A DNA stretch of 64,000 nt from Beijerinckiaceae bacterium (GTDB taxonomy: Bacteria > Pseudomonadota > Alphaproteobacteria > Rhizobiales > Beijerinckiaceae), in NCBI GenBank assembly GCA_947478405.1, contig CANJVX010000003.1, positions 1 to 64,000 of the forward strand, given 5' to 3'. The first letter of the stretch is position 1, and each line of letters begins with the position of its first letter. This document shows positions 8,305 through 17,749 of this stretch, one piece after another. The translations under genes and the position numbers were made by a program. The notes under the pieces were generated by a model, which saw nothing but the letters and a program-made list of their open reading frames with translations, was not told the origin of the DNA and ran no database searches.

Positions 8305-9336
8305 CTAGCGCGCGATAAGTTGTCGAAATGCTTCTATCACCGGTTTTGGCGTATTCTTCGCCTGCTTGAGCAATTGCTCGATCTCTTCATGCCCCACAGG
8401 GCTATCATCAATATCGAATTTCTGAGCTTCGGTGCGGTATTCATCATCTTGCGTCATGCGCAGAAACGCGTTGCGGAGCGCTTTGGCGCGCTCAGTGGGA
8501 ATGCCGGGCGGCGCGACAAAGGATTGCGCCATAAAAAATGGAAGTTCGGCGAATTCAAGCAGGGCCCTGCTGGCTTCGTCTTTTACCAGTTCCTGTCCGG
8601 TGGGCACATCGGGCAGAGCTGGATGGCGAGTGCGGCGGGCAAATTGAACAAGTGGCCTAACAGATTTGCTTTCCCAAAGATGGCGCTGGCTGGCCTGAAT
8701 GGACACAATCCCCATCAGCTGGCCGTCCACTTCATGCGCAGTCATGGCCAATGATATTTTGGCTGTGCCGGCGTAGCCAGAGATCGGTTGCACTTTCAGT
8801 CCCAGGATGTCGCGCGCGATTAACGCAAAAGTGAGATTGGTCGACCCTTGCTGACTTGCGCCCAATCGTGTCTTCAGCTGGTCGGAGCGCAGATCTGCAA
8901 CATTGCGGGCCGGATGATCGGCATTGACCAAAAGCATGAACGCATCGTTGCGGTAGGACGAGAGTGAGCCTAGCCACGTCAGCGCGAGCGGATCGAAATG
9001 CACATTTGCATCTCCCATCAGCGCCAATTGTGGAATGGCGCGCTCCATTGTGGCAAATTCCGTCCCATCGCGGGCTGCATTATTGGCAATACGGTTGGCA
9101 CCAACGAGTCCTCCACCGCCAGGTTGGTTGACAACAATCACGGCGGGTTTGCCTGGCATATATCGGCCCATATGGCGGGCGAGAAGTCGCGCAACAATAT
9201 CGGTTCCCCCGCCAGCCGATGATCCGACCGTTAGGCGCAAGGGTTTATTTGCATAAAAGTCTATCAGGTCTTCGTCAGCGGCAAGCGCCTGGCTGGCGGC
9301 GAGGCAGTAGATAACGAGCAGAGCCGCGCGCTTCAT
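8305..9336 (-). CDS. Bug/TctC-type periplasmic solute-binding protein
   Basis: A 343-residue exported protein (signal ending ASQALAA). It has the TctC/Bug hallmarks: an opening strand (LRLTVGSSAGGGTDIVARLL), ARHMGRYMPG, NQPGGGG and a second-lobe GYAGTAKISLAM segment. Such proteins bind carboxylates, aromatic acids or amides in the periplasm and deliver them to TctAB-type transporters or act in sensing. Its ATG overlaps the stop of the preceding LLM oxidoreductase gene by four bases (ATGA), so the two are translationally coupled. By eye its closest relative in the window is the receptor at 28240-29292, which also sits beside an LLM gene. No TctA or TctB is nearby. Confidence 0.88.
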   Translation of the reverse strand: MKRAALLVIYCLAASQALAADEDLIDFYANKPLRLTVGSSAGGGTDIVARLLARHMGRYMPGKPAVIVVNQPGGGGLVGANRIANNAARDGTEFATMERAIPQLALMGDANVHFDPLALTWLGSLSSYRNDAFMLLVNADHPARNVADLRSDQLKTRLGASQQGSTNLTFALIARDILGLKVQPISGYAGTAKISLAMTAHEVDGQLMGIVSIQASQRHLWESKSVRPLVQFARRTRHPALPDVPTGQELVKDEASRALLEFAELPFFMAQSFVAPPGIPTERAKALRNAFLRMTQDDEYRTEAQKFDIDDSPVGHEEIEQLLKQAKNTPKPVIEAFRQLIAR

Positions 9337-10361
9337 TCTGGCCTCGTGCGAAAGGGACCAATGACTTCCGAACCGATTTGTTCGATGTCGGCAATTCCTG
9401 CCGCCATTTTGAACAAGAGTAATTCAATACCCATGTCGCTGAAGCGCCCCAGCTGACGGCGTATGTCTTCCGGGCGCCCCATGCATCCACCGAGTGTTGC
9501 TGGCAGCATGCTGCGTTGGATTTTCGATGTGTCGGGATTTTTCTCATGCGCAATGATTCGCGTGATCGTCGCCTCGACGGCACTGTGTGTATCTGCACCA
9601 AAGCCCACAAAGGGGTTGAAGGCGAAACGTACTGTTCGACCATATCTCGCCATGCGCTGCGTCATATCTGCGATTGATTTCTCCAGCTCGCGCAACAATT
9701 CATCCGTTGTAGTGATGTTGCGATCATAGGGCAGAAACCACCAATCGCCGGTTTCGGCCACCATGTTACGACCACCTTCCGAGCTGGCGGCGGTGAACAT
9801 TTCGGGTGGTGTCGCATTGCGCGGCCGCAGGCGCATTTCAAAATTCTCTGTCGGGTAATACTCGCCCGGCATCGAGAAGATCTCGTTCTCCCACGAGCCT
9901 TTTAGAAATTTCACAAATTCGGTCGCGCGGGTATAGCGTCCATCCGTATTCATCAATGTTGAGCCGCCAAACATCTGGAATTCGGATTCGCTGGCTCCTG
10001 TCACCAGATTGATGGCCATACCGCCTTTGCAGATCCGATCCAGCGACATGGAGAGTTTGGCGATCATGGCTGGATGCCAGAGTCCGGGATGCACGGCGAC
10101 CATGGAGCGCATGCGCTCGAGCCGCGAGCCGATAGCGCCGGCCACAACCCAAGTCGTCAGATCAGGCCCCAGATGGCGTTCAGCGAAGAGGATGATGTCA
10201 AAGCCCGCTTTTTCAGCAGCGAGCATTATGTCGAGGCCGAATTCATATTGCTTGTCTTGGCGCCCCTCGGGCAATGGACCATGGGCTTCAAGCACAGCCT
10301 GCGCAATCTCTGGCGACCCCACGGTGACATGGCCATTGGTGCCATACAGACCAAATTGCAT
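9333..10361 (-). CDS. LLM-class flavin-dependent monooxygenase
   Basis: A 342-residue luciferase-like (SsuD/NtaA-type) enzyme that would use FMNH2 and O2. The fold markers are a first strand (MQFGLYGTNG), AEKAGFDIILFAERHLGPD, the strand-helix unit MVAVHPGLWHPAMIAKLSMSLDRI, and NLVTGASESEFQMFG. The start at MQFGLYG is chosen because AAGGACAAG precedes it and family members begin here; the longer frame encodes implausible residues. It lies 20 bases after one Bug receptor gene and overlaps another. It probably oxidises or desulfonates the compound bound by these receptors. The substrate is unknown and a partner flavin reductase is not seen. Confidence 0.88.
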   Translation of the reverse strand: MQFGLYGTNGHVTVGSPEIAQAVLEAHGPLPEGRQDKQYEFGLDIMLAAEKAGFDIILFAERHLGPDLTTWVVAGAIGSRLERMRSMVAVHPGLWHPAMIAKLSMSLDRICKGGMAINLVTGASESEFQMFGGSTLMNTDGRYTRATEFVKFLKGSWENEIFSMPGEYYPTENFEMRLRPRNATPPEMFTAASSEGGRNMVAETGDWWFLPYDRNITTTDELLRELEKSIADMTQRMARYGRTVRFAFNPFVGFGADTHSAVEATITRIIAHEKNPDTSKIQRSMLPATLGGCMGRPEDIRRQLGRFSDMGIELLLFKMAAGIADIEQIGSEVIGPFRTRPE

Positions 10362-10381
10362 TTTCTTCTTGTCCTTGTTCT

Positions 10382-11416
10382 TCAGTTTTGCTGGTCGAGA
10401 ATGGCGCGCACCTGTGTCTTCACGGAGGCGGGGGCGTTTTCCATCTTGCGCATCACATCCGCCATACGCTTGGCCTCGAACCATCGGGTCTCGACATTTG
10501 TCTTTTCGGCTTCCGCGACAAATTGCGGATCGCGCATCGTGTCTTGAAACGCCTTGCTCAGCAGGTCTGCGCGGTCTTTGGGGACATCTGGCGGGGCGAG
10601 AATGGGCCGCCCCAGCGCCAATTGCGCGAAGAGAAGTTCAAGTGCCTGGCGTCCCGCCTCATTGGGTGCGAGTTCCAGTGCATTGGGGACGTCTTTATAT
10701 TTGGGATGGCGCGCGAGGCCCATTTGCAAGACGACATTGAGTTTGCCCTCCGCCAAGGGTTGGCCAAATTGCGCGCCCAAGGTGGAAACAAAAATGCCGC
10801 AGGAGCCATGCAATTCCCCGCGCTCCATCGCAGTGGTGCGAATTTGCGCGCCGCCGGAATAGCCGGGAATCGTTTTGAAACGCGTGCCGATGACGGCATT
10901 CATGCCGAGAGGAAATGTGTGTGAATTAGAGCCCACACCGGCCGTGCCGATAATGGTTTCGCGCGATTTCAAATCCTGTACGGATTTGATGCCTGTCGTG
11001 TGCCAAACCGAGCATGTGTCGGCTTCTTCATTCATATTGCCGATGAAGGTGAATTTCAGATTGTCGAATTTGGTGTGTGGATCACCCACAGCCGCCAGCA
11101 AAAATGTGCTGGAGGCCAGCAGGCCCATCACAGTTCCGTCTTTTTTGGATAGACCATAAAGATTATTAGCGGCCACAATGCCGCCGCCGCCTGGCAGATA
11201 TTGGACGGCAAAGGATGGATTGCCGGGAATGTTACGGCCGAAATGGCGGGTAAGAATACGCGCATACATGTCATAGCCACCACCTGGCCCTGATGCGACG
11301 AGGAAGTTGATGGTTTTGTCGGCAAAAAATGTCGTAGCCTCCTGTGCGCTGGCTGCTGGTGAAGCCAAACATGCTGTTGCCAGCATGGCTGCGCGCGCGG
11401 TGAACCCGAGGGCCAT
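10382..11416 (-). CDS. Bug/TctC-type periplasmic solute-binding protein
   Basis: A 344-residue exported protein (signal ending SPAASAQ) and the first gene of a Bug-LLM-Bug operon. The strong GGAGG site six bases before the ATG fixes the start. It has the divergent-subgroup signature: FLVASGPGGGYDMYARILTR, GRNIPGNP, then GYSGGAQIRTTAMERGEL. It differs from textbook TctC proteins in the GGGYD and IPG motifs, which are shared with six other receptors in this window. The ligand cannot be read from the sequence. Transcription probably starts in the 165-base region shared with the divergent MBL-fold gene. Confidence 0.88.
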   Translation of the reverse strand: MALGFTARAAMLATACLASPAASAQEATTFFADKTINFLVASGPGGGYDMYARILTRHFGRNIPGNPSFAVQYLPGGGGIVAANNLYGLSKKDGTVMGLLASSTFLLAAVGDPHTKFDNLKFTFIGNMNEEADTCSVWHTTGIKSVQDLKSRETIIGTAGVGSNSHTFPLGMNAVIGTRFKTIPGYSGGAQIRTTAMERGELHGSCGIFVSTLGAQFGQPLAEGKLNVVLQMGLARHPKYKDVPNALELAPNEAGRQALELLFAQLALGRPILAPPDVPKDRADLLSKAFQDTMRDPQFVAEAEKTNVETRWFEAKRMADVMRKMENAPASVKTQVRAILDQQN

Positions 11417-11581
11417 AAGATCTCCTCCCTATCGTTTTTCTTTTCTTGGCAAATATTAAAGGCGGTTGGCGGGTCTTTGGCAAGATTGCGACTTTCGTCG
11501 GATGTCTGCCCCCGAGGCGTCCCCGATTGACGCGTCATGCCCAAACGCGGCAAGCTTTCAAAAAGATCAGGGAGGGGATTC

Positions 11582-12757
11582 ATGCTCAAGGCCATAATTA
11601 CACGCCTCGCTTTCGTCGCAGCGCTCATTTATTGCAGCGCAGCATGGGCAGTCACGGGCGAAACGGCTGAATTCGTGAAGCTGGCGGATGACGTCTATGC
11701 CTATGTGGGCAAGCGCAATGATGCCAATGCTATGGTTATTGTAACAAACCAGGGCGTCGTGCTGGTGGATACGGGCAATAGCCAGCCCGATACGCGTGAT
11801 CTGGCGGCAAAGATCAAATCCGTGACGAACCAGCCTGTGCGCTGGGTTGTGATCAGCCAATATCATGGCGATCATTTTGGCGGCTCGCCATTCTTCATGC
11901 CGGCCACGGTCATCGTGCATGATCGCGTGGCAAAAGAAATAGCGGCGATGAAGCCCTATCAGATCAAATCCTGGCGCAAGCGTTTTCCCGAGCGCAGTGG
12001 CGCGCTGGAGGGACTTGCACCCATTGACATGGTGATGAGCTTTCCCGATCGCATGACTTTGCAGCTGGGTGGCAAGCGCATTGAACTCATTTATGTCGAT
12101 GATATTTATAACACGGGTGACGTCGCAGTCTGGCTGCCAGAACAGCGCGTAATGCACGGCTCATTTGCAGCCTATCGCGAACGCCACCCCGATATTCGCC
12201 CCGATTACAGCCATGGAACGACCATCACCATGCTGAAACAACTCGAGGCTTTGATCGCGCTGAATCCGCGCGTGGTTGTCACAGCGCATGGTCCATTGGG
12301 TACAGTCACGGACTTGCAGATCATGATCGATTATCTGCTGCTGGCGCGCCAGAAAGTGCGGGTCATGATGGCGCAGGGCATGGCGCTGCCCCAGATCATC
12401 AAGGCCTTTCACATGAATGAGTTCAAAGATTGGGATCGCGCCACGCATTTTGATTGGATGGCGGAGACCATCCATCGCGAATTGTCGGGGCAGGGTCCGA
12501 TCATTGTCACAATAAAGGAATTGCAGGCGTCGGGCGAATTGACGCGTGTGATTGAGGCGGGACGCAATCTCTCGCTGAAAACAAGCAATGGTCAGGAGAT
12601 CCGTTTGCGCGTGACGTCCGATACAAATATTGAGGGCGCCGCCGACCGCACGCGTTTGGCCTTGGGCATGAAGGCCCGGGTTCTTTACAAGGAGCCGGAG
12701 GATTTCAACCCCGCATTGGGTTATGACGTCATCGAGCTGGAGGTCGATCCACGCTAG
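11582..12757 (+). CDS. MBL-fold metallo-hydrolase (exported)
   Basis: A 391-residue protein with a signal peptide (LIYCSAAWA); the GGAGGG site upstream supports this ATG. The metallo-beta-lactamase fold is clear: VVLVDTG (about 59-65), QYHGDHFGG at 93-101, VMHGSFAAY and VVTAHGPLG. The usual first histidine of HxHxDH is Gln93 (QxHxDH), as in GOB-type and some other members, so the zinc site is atypical. About 70 extra residues at the C terminus look like a small beta domain. Divergent from the Bug-LLM-Bug operon and upstream of another Bug gene. Lactone, ester or phosphoester hydrolysis are all possible; the substrate is unknown. Confidence 0.85.
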   Translation: MLKAIITRLAFVAALIYCSAAWAVTGETAEFVKLADDVYAYVGKRNDANAMVIVTNQGVVLVDTGNSQPDTRDLAAKIKSVTNQPVRWVVISQYHGDHFGGSPFFMPATVIVHDRVAKEIAAMKPYQIKSWRKRFPERSGALEGLAPIDMVMSFPDRMTLQLGGKRIELIYVDDIYNTGDVAVWLPEQRVMHGSFAAYRERHPDIRPDYSHGTTITMLKQLEALIALNPRVVVTAHGPLGTVTDLQIMIDYLLLARQKVRVMMAQGMALPQIIKAFHMNEFKDWDRATHFDWMAETIHRELSGQGPIIVTIKELQASGELTRVIEAGRNLSLKTSNGQEIRLRVTSDTNIEGAADRTRLALGMKARVLYKEPEDFNPALGYDVIELEVDPR

Positions 12758-12864
12758 CGGCGTCTATCGTCGCTGTGACTTGCGGCTGGCAACGAGTCGC
12801 GCCAATCTACCTTTGATCCGAAGACCGGCTGTCGCCGGATAATTTTGGGCATAGAGGGGGAAAT

Positions 12865-13845
12865 ATGGAACGCAATCGTCGCTCTGCCGTCGCGCTCTTG
12901 GGCGCTGGCCTCATCGCTGCTGCTTCAACCGGCTTGGCTCAGGCACAAGCGCCGGCTTGGCCCACTAAGGCGGTCAAATTCGTGGTCCCCTTCGCTCCCG
13001 GTGCCGGTACGGATATCGGCGCACGCCTTGCGGCTGATGTTCTGGCGCGCAAATGGAACCAGAGTGTGCTCGTTGAAAATCGGCCCGGTGGTGACAGTCT
13101 GATCGCCATTCGTGCGGTGGTGAATGACAATGATGATCATCAATTGCTATTCACGCCCACGGGCAATTTTACGCCCCATCCGTTCCGGCATGAAAAGCTC
13201 GGCTATGTGCGTGATCGCGATCTTCTGCCGATTGCGCGTTTCTCCAACACGATCCTCGCCGTAGGGGTCTCAGACCAGAGTGGCATCAAATCGCTGCAAG
13301 AGCTGGTCGAGGTTGCGCGCAAACGTCCCGGCGAGTTGAACGTGATGACAGTGCCCGGCATCACGGATCTGGTCTGGGACAATTTCACGACCGCACTGGA
13401 TTTGAAGATCCAGAAGGTCAGCTTCAACAATCTGGGACAAGGTGCCGCCGAAATGGCCGCAGGGCGCATTCAGGTTGTCATGTCGGCTTATGCCATCATG
13501 CAGCCGGTGATTGGTAATGGCGCGAAGGTTCTGGCCGTTAACAGCCGCACACGTTCACCCGCGCTGCCCAATGTCGTCACCGCCATTGAAGTTGGCGTAC
13601 CCTCATTGCAGCTCGAGGGGCTTGTGGGCCTGTTTGGCCCCAAAAGCATGAGCCCGGCGTTGCGCAAACGCATTGGTGAGGAAGTGGCAGAGGTCGCCCG
13701 CCAGCCCAATATAGCCGAGCGACTTGTGGCCAGTGGTCAAACGCCCAACCCCGGTGGGGCTGACGAATTTGCCAAGGACATTGCCGAGCAGGAAAAGCAA
13801 GTGGCCGAAATTGCCATCCGCGTGGGTCTAAAAAAGCTGGATTGA
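12865..13845 (+). CDS. Classical Bug/TctC-family solute-binding protein
   Basis: A 326-residue exported protein (signal ending GLAQAQ). It is the most typical TctC-family member here: WPTKAVKFVVPFAPGAGTD, then ENRPGGDSLIA, VNSRTRSPALPNV and a C-terminal VASGQTPNPGG segment. Textbook members bind small carboxylates such as citrate, malate or nicotinate. Unlike the other seven receptors in the window it lacks the GGGYD and HIPG motifs, so it belongs to a different branch. It lies 107 bases after the MBL-fold gene and may share its transcript. A short copy of the intergenic repeat follows the stop and would serve as a hairpin end. Confidence 0.92.
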   Translation: MERNRRSAVALLGAGLIAAASTGLAQAQAPAWPTKAVKFVVPFAPGAGTDIGARLAADVLARKWNQSVLVENRPGGDSLIAIRAVVNDNDDHQLLFTPTGNFTPHPFRHEKLGYVRDRDLLPIARFSNTILAVGVSDQSGIKSLQELVEVARKRPGELNVMTVPGITDLVWDNFTTALDLKIQKVSFNNLGQGAAEMAAGRIQVVMSAYAIMQPVIGNGAKVLAVNSRTRSPALPNVVTAIEVGVPSLQLEGLVGLFGPKSMSPALRKRIGEEVAEVARQPNIAERLVASGQTPNPGGADEFAKDIAEQEKQVAEIAIRVGLKKLD

Positions 13846-13852
13846 TCTGCGC

Positions 13853-13885
13853 CGTCATTGCTTCGCCTTTGGCTCGCAATGACGG
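13853..13885. repeat. Short form of the palindromic intergenic repeat
   Basis: CGTCATTGC at one end pairs with GCAATGACG at the other, with a loop of about 15 bases (TTCGCCTTTGGCTC). It matches the two outer ends of the longer repeat found repeatedly from 33 kb on, with the middle deleted. It separates two convergent genes and may end both transcripts. Confidence 0.75.
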
Positions 13886-13889
13886 TTTT

Positions 13890-15074
13890 CTAAACCAGTT
13901 GCACTTTCAGCGGATTGTAGGAATAGAGCCATTTGTTGCGGTCAGCACCTTCGTCGCGCTTGGCGAAGGCGGTTCTGATTTCAGCTTCGCTGTGCAGATG
14001 GAAGAGCCTCCGGTTGGCGGTCGACTGGCGCACGATGCGCGCCGTACGCTCGATGCGATTGCGCTGATAGATGTCGAGCGCCTCAGCATCATCTGCGCTC
14101 ACGTCCAGCGCGCGCGCCAGAATGGCTGCGTCTTCAATCGCCATCACAGCTCCCTGGGCCAGATAGGGCAGAGTGGCATGGCAGGAATCGCCCAGAAGTG
14201 TGATGCGCTTCGTGCTCCAGTTCATCAGCGGATCGCGGTTGAAAAGAGACCAGCGATAGCATTGGTCCTTGTCAGCCGTGTCGATGATCGTCTGGATGAT
14301 GGGATGCCAGCCGGCATAATTGGCTTTGAGCTGATCCCACGGGCGTTTCAGCGTCCAGGATTCTTCGGCCAGATCATCGGTCTCGACGAGGCCGACAAAA
14401 TTTAATAATTTTCCTGCGCGCAGATAATAGCACACGGCATGCCCGCCCGGTCCCATGAAGACCGACATCACCGGCTCTAGAAGTTTGGGCGGCAATTTTT
14501 CTGTCGGGATCACAAGACGCCAGGCTGCATCACCCGTATAGACCGGATTGGCTGCGCCCGACATTTGTGCGCGCACGACCGAGCGTATGCCATCAGCGCC
14601 AATCAGCAGGTCACCTCGCGCCCATGAACCATCGGCAAAATACAATTCAACGCCATCATTCGTTTCGACATAATGGGTGGCGCGCTTGTTGAGCTGGACG
14701 ACGCCCTCTTTCATCGCATGGGATTTGCGTGCGAGGATCTCGTGAAAATCGGCACGGTGCATTTGTGTATAGGGCGCGCCATTGATGCGCTCATGTTCTT
14801 CCGCCAAGGGAAAGCGCTGGATCTCCTCCCCCGTATCATGCAGGCGAAAGACATAGGCGCCGGGGCGCACACCAGCGCGGTCAATCTCATCCCCGAGGCC
14901 CAGTTCGCGTAACACATGCTGGGCATTGGCGCTGATCTGGATGCCAGCGCCCACCTCGCCCATCTGTGCCGATTGTTCGAAAACCTCGACCTCGTGGCCC
15001 GCTTTCATCAGGCAACAGGCCGCGGTAAGACCGCCAAGACCTGCGCCATTGATGAGGATTTTGCGCGTTTTCAT
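13890..15074 (-). CDS. FAD-dependent aromatic-ring monooxygenase (salicylate/6-hydroxynicotinate type)
   Basis: A 394-residue class A flavoprotein hydroxylase. GAGLGG at 10-15 binds FAD; GEVGAGIQISANAQHVL follows; LLIGADGIRSVVR is the DG motif; and LLGDSCHATLPYLAQGA is the GD motif with the CHAT..AQG flavin contact typical of salicylate hydroxylase, 3-hydroxybenzoate 6-hydroxylase and 6-hydroxynicotinate 3-monooxygenase. It would use NAD(P)H and O2 to hydroxylate an aromatic or N-heteroaromatic acid in the cytoplasm. The 84-base gap to the hydrolase gene upstream allows one operon (receptor, hydrolase, monooxygenase). The exact substrate is not readable. Confidence 0.9.
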   Translation of the reverse strand: MKTRKILINGAGLGGLTAACCLMKAGHEVEVFEQSAQMGEVGAGIQISANAQHVLRELGLGDEIDRAGVRPGAYVFRLHDTGEEIQRFPLAEEHERINGAPYTQMHRADFHEILARKSHAMKEGVVQLNKRATHYVETNDGVELYFADGSWARGDLLIGADGIRSVVRAQMSGAANPVYTGDAAWRLVIPTEKLPPKLLEPVMSVFMGPGGHAVCYYLRAGKLLNFVGLVETDDLAEESWTLKRPWDQLKANYAGWHPIIQTIIDTADKDQCYRWSLFNRDPLMNWSTKRITLLGDSCHATLPYLAQGAVMAIEDAAILARALDVSADDAEALDIYQRNRIERTARIVRQSTANRRLFHLHSEAEIRTAFAKRDEGADRNKWLYSYNPLKVQLV

Positions 15075-15159
15075 GCCTCTCCCTACCTTCGTGATTTAGG
15101 CATTATTTAGCGCGCTTCACGGAGCGTTGGAAGGGCTGGAGCTGAAACGGACCTACGGC

Positions 15160-16380
15160 TTAATGTTTCAGCATTTTGACGAGCCACGGTGTGACGATCT
15201 GGCTGCGAATATCTTCTGACCCGAAGCGGGAATCTGACCCCATATGCCGACCTTCAGGGTTGATCCAAGATTCCTTGGGGGCTCCGGGCAGAACCTGCGC
15301 CACCAAATGCAGATCTGCAATTGGTACTTGCGTATCCTTGGTGCCATTGACCAGCAAAAGTCGGGTTGATGGCTTGTCGAGGATTCCCAAAGTTTTCAGC
15401 GATAATTTCGGGCCATAGGCCAAGAAAGCATCTAGTCCCTCGACGCCATAGATCATGGAGCGTGCGGGCAGAAGGTCCATCAGATATTCCGGTGTCTTAA
15501 GCGCAACATTCTGCCATTCGGGTTGAAAGTAAAAATGCGCGGGCAGGCCTTGTGCCACAACAGCACGCAGACGCGCGCGTTCGACAACCGACATTTTCAC
15601 TGCCCAATATCCGCTCCAGCTGCCGCCGTAAAAGGCGAGGCGTTGCGCATCGATTTCGGGGCGCTTGGTCAGGTAATCGAGGGCTGCGGAAAACATACGT
15701 TCGGAATCAACGTCAACTTTGATCGGCGCCTGACCGGTACCGGGCATGTCGGTAACGAAAATGCCGATGCCTTCGTCGAGCAGATCTTCATTGCGTTCTG
15801 CCCATTCCTCCTTGCGCGAGTCGAGCGCGGTGGCAAAATAGACGAGCGGCACTTTCTTGCCCTCTGATTTTGGTAGGCGCAGATAGCCGACGATTTCCTT
15901 CCCCTCGAAAGGAATGCGCACAACTTCCAGTTTCGGCGTCAGGAATTTTGCATAAGCAAGAAAGGATTCGACGCCCCGTTCATAGGCCCGCTGTTTTTGG
16001 GGTGAATTATTCGTCGGGTAATGAGCAATTTTGAATAAGCGATAGGCCGCGAGATAGGACTCACGCGCCGCCTCGATCTTGCCCCCGCTTTCAGCCTTGC
16101 GGCCAGCCTCGAAATGGCGATCGGCGGGCAGCATGAAACCGCGCGCCCATTCATCACGGTCCATGCTCTTGATCGCGCCGGTGGCTTCGCGAATGTCTTT
16201 CACGTCAACTTTCACGGCGGGGCTGCGTTGAGGCTGCTTATCTGCGCGCTCGATGATTTCCTGTTTCAATTGATCCAAAGTGCGCACGGTCATCTGATCA
16301 ATTGCGGAAGCTGGCAGTGCAAAGCCAACCAGAAGAGGAATAGCCGTCAAAGTACAGCGAAGCAGACGGATAGGTTTCAT
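15160..16380 (-). CDS. Exported alpha/beta hydrolase (FrsA/esterase-like)
   Basis: A 406-residue protein with a signal peptide (LVGFALPASA). A helical N-terminal region (about 30-150) is followed by an alpha/beta-hydrolase domain. The nucleophile elbow is GGSWSGYW with Ser256, and a His near the end (PEGRHMG) fits the catalytic histidine; the acid may be the Asp in NGTKDTQVP. The architecture (helical cap at the N terminus, then catalytic core) is like FrsA and 2,6-dihydropseudooxynicotine hydrolase. The receptor gene lies 17 bases upstream and the FAD monooxygenase downstream, so it may cleave an ester, amide or C-C bond of the same imported compound. Location is probably periplasmic. Confidence 0.82.
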   Translation of the reverse strand: MKPIRLLRCTLTAIPLLVGFALPASAIDQMTVRTLDQLKQEIIERADKQPQRSPAVKVDVKDIREATGAIKSMDRDEWARGFMLPADRHFEAGRKAESGGKIEAARESYLAAYRLFKIAHYPTNNSPQKQRAYERGVESFLAYAKFLTPKLEVVRIPFEGKEIVGYLRLPKSEGKKVPLVYFATALDSRKEEWAERNEDLLDEGIGIFVTDMPGTGQAPIKVDVDSERMFSAALDYLTKRPEIDAQRLAFYGGSWSGYWAVKMSVVERARLRAVVAQGLPAHFYFQPEWQNVALKTPEYLMDLLPARSMIYGVEGLDAFLAYGPKLSLKTLGILDKPSTRLLLVNGTKDTQVPIADLHLVAQVLPGAPKESWINPEGRHMGSDSRFGSEDIRSQIVTPWLVKMLKH

Positions 16381-16397
16381 GATGCGTGCTCTCCTGT

Positions 16398-17411
16398 CTA
16401 TTCGCCGGCAATCTCGCGTGCTGCGGCGATGATACGCGGGGGTGTGGCATAGATTTCGGCAATGCGCTTTTCGAGATAGGCGCCGGTGTCTGGGCCTACA
16501 ATCAGCTTTTGCTTATCGGCATCAGCCAGAAACTCACGATCTTTCATTGTGTTATCGAAGGCATTTTGTAGGGCTGCGATCAGATGCGCGGGCACTTGGC
16601 GTGACGCGAGGAAGGGGCGCCCGATTTCCGCACCCGAGAGAAGAAGCCGCAGCGTTTCTTTCTTTTCTGGATCTTTTAAAAGATCAAAGGCCCAAAGAAT
16701 ATCGGGCGACATGCCGGGCCCTAGATTTTTTGAAAAGCGAAGATGGATATCGATCTTCTTATCGCGCAGCCAATCCTCGGGCATGCTGGTCCATGACCCG
16801 CAATCGCCATCCAATTCGCCATTTTCAATCGCGAGTTTTTTGTCAGCGGAACCGGGGTAGCCCTGAACCATGCGGAGTTTCACGCCGAACAGAACCTGCA
16901 GGATGCGATCATCAATATAAGCCGAGGTACCAACGCCTGTATTGCCGAAAGACAAACGGTCTTTTGCCAGAAAAGCATCCATCGTTTTGATATTGCGCGG
17001 GCCCCACGTGAAGCAAACGCGGATGTCTTCTGCGATATTTCCGATCCAGGCAAACTGCCGGAAATCGATGGGATTGCGTGTAGGTGATGTGAGCGAGCCG
17101 GTGATCAGGCCGGGATTAAACGTCACCAGCACAGTGCCATCTGTGGGGGCGCCGGAATCCAAAAATTGCAGCGCTTTCAAACTGGCTGCACCTGGCATGT
17201 TCTGTACAAGCAGTGCTGGTTGCCCGGGAATATGTTTGCCCACATGTCGCGCAAACAAACGTCCATATTGATCGTAGCCACCCCCCGACGAAAAGCCGAC
17301 CACAACGCGAACCGTCTTGCCGCGATAAAATGAAGCTACATCCTGCGCCACAGCCTCGAGGCTCGCGCAGAGCATCAGACCAAAACCCAAAAGCATAAAG
17401 ATGAGCTTCAT
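16398..17411 (-). CDS. Bug/TctC-type periplasmic solute-binding protein
   Basis: A 337-residue exported protein (signal ending SLEAVAQ). The ATG at MKLIFML is preferred over an upstream in-frame ATG because GGGGGAG lies just before it. Divergent-subgroup features are VVVGFSSGGGYDQYGRL, GKHIPGQP, QNMPGAASLK and GYPGSADKKLAIENGELDG. It is visibly a sister of the receptor at 22043-23041: both have FNPGLIT, SAY, GYPGSA..LAI..GELDG.CG.W and P.DW. It starts a minus-strand operon with the hydrolase and monooxygenase. Confidence 0.87.
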   Translation of the reverse strand: MKLIFMLLGFGLMLCASLEAVAQDVASFYRGKTVRVVVGFSSGGGYDQYGRLFARHVGKHIPGQPALLVQNMPGAASLKALQFLDSGAPTDGTVLVTFNPGLITGSLTSPTRNPIDFRQFAWIGNIAEDIRVCFTWGPRNIKTMDAFLAKDRLSFGNTGVGTSAYIDDRILQVLFGVKLRMVQGYPGSADKKLAIENGELDGDCGSWTSMPEDWLRDKKIDIHLRFSKNLGPGMSPDILWAFDLLKDPEKKETLRLLLSGAEIGRPFLASRQVPAHLIAALQNAFDNTMKDREFLADADKQKLIVGPDTGAYLEKRIAEIYATPPRIIAAAREIAGE

Positions 17412-17749
17412 GACCACTCCCCCCGCTTGTCCCACCTGTTGCGGTGGATTTTTTTGACATGATGGAGGAGTTTACACGCACTCGGCAAGGCACTACCTGC
17501 CTGCAGGTCCAAGAAAGAACATGTTGCAGCACAGCATAAATTTTTGTCGCCGAGCCTATACGAAAGTTTGATGTTCTGGCATTCGGCTGTTGAATTCATG
17601 CCATATTTGAGTGTTCCGTCTCATTAAATGAGAAAAACTGTTGGAAACTCCTGCATACCGCAGGTGCAGCAATCGTATTTGGCGTTGCAGTACTTTGACA
17701 GCCCTCCCATTCTGGATCAGCATCGCAAAAAACATAATGGGAGACAGAC
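17412..17749. promoter_or_regulatory. Divergent intergenic region with a possible promoter
   Basis: This 338-base region lies between two divergent catabolic operons and contains no gene I can support. A perfect TTGACA occurs at 17695-17700 on the plus strand, ahead of the cupin gene, but the sequence 16-18 bases further on (such as CAGCAT) is a poor -10 box, so it may need an activator. Regulatory sites for both operons probably lie here. Confidence 0.35.
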
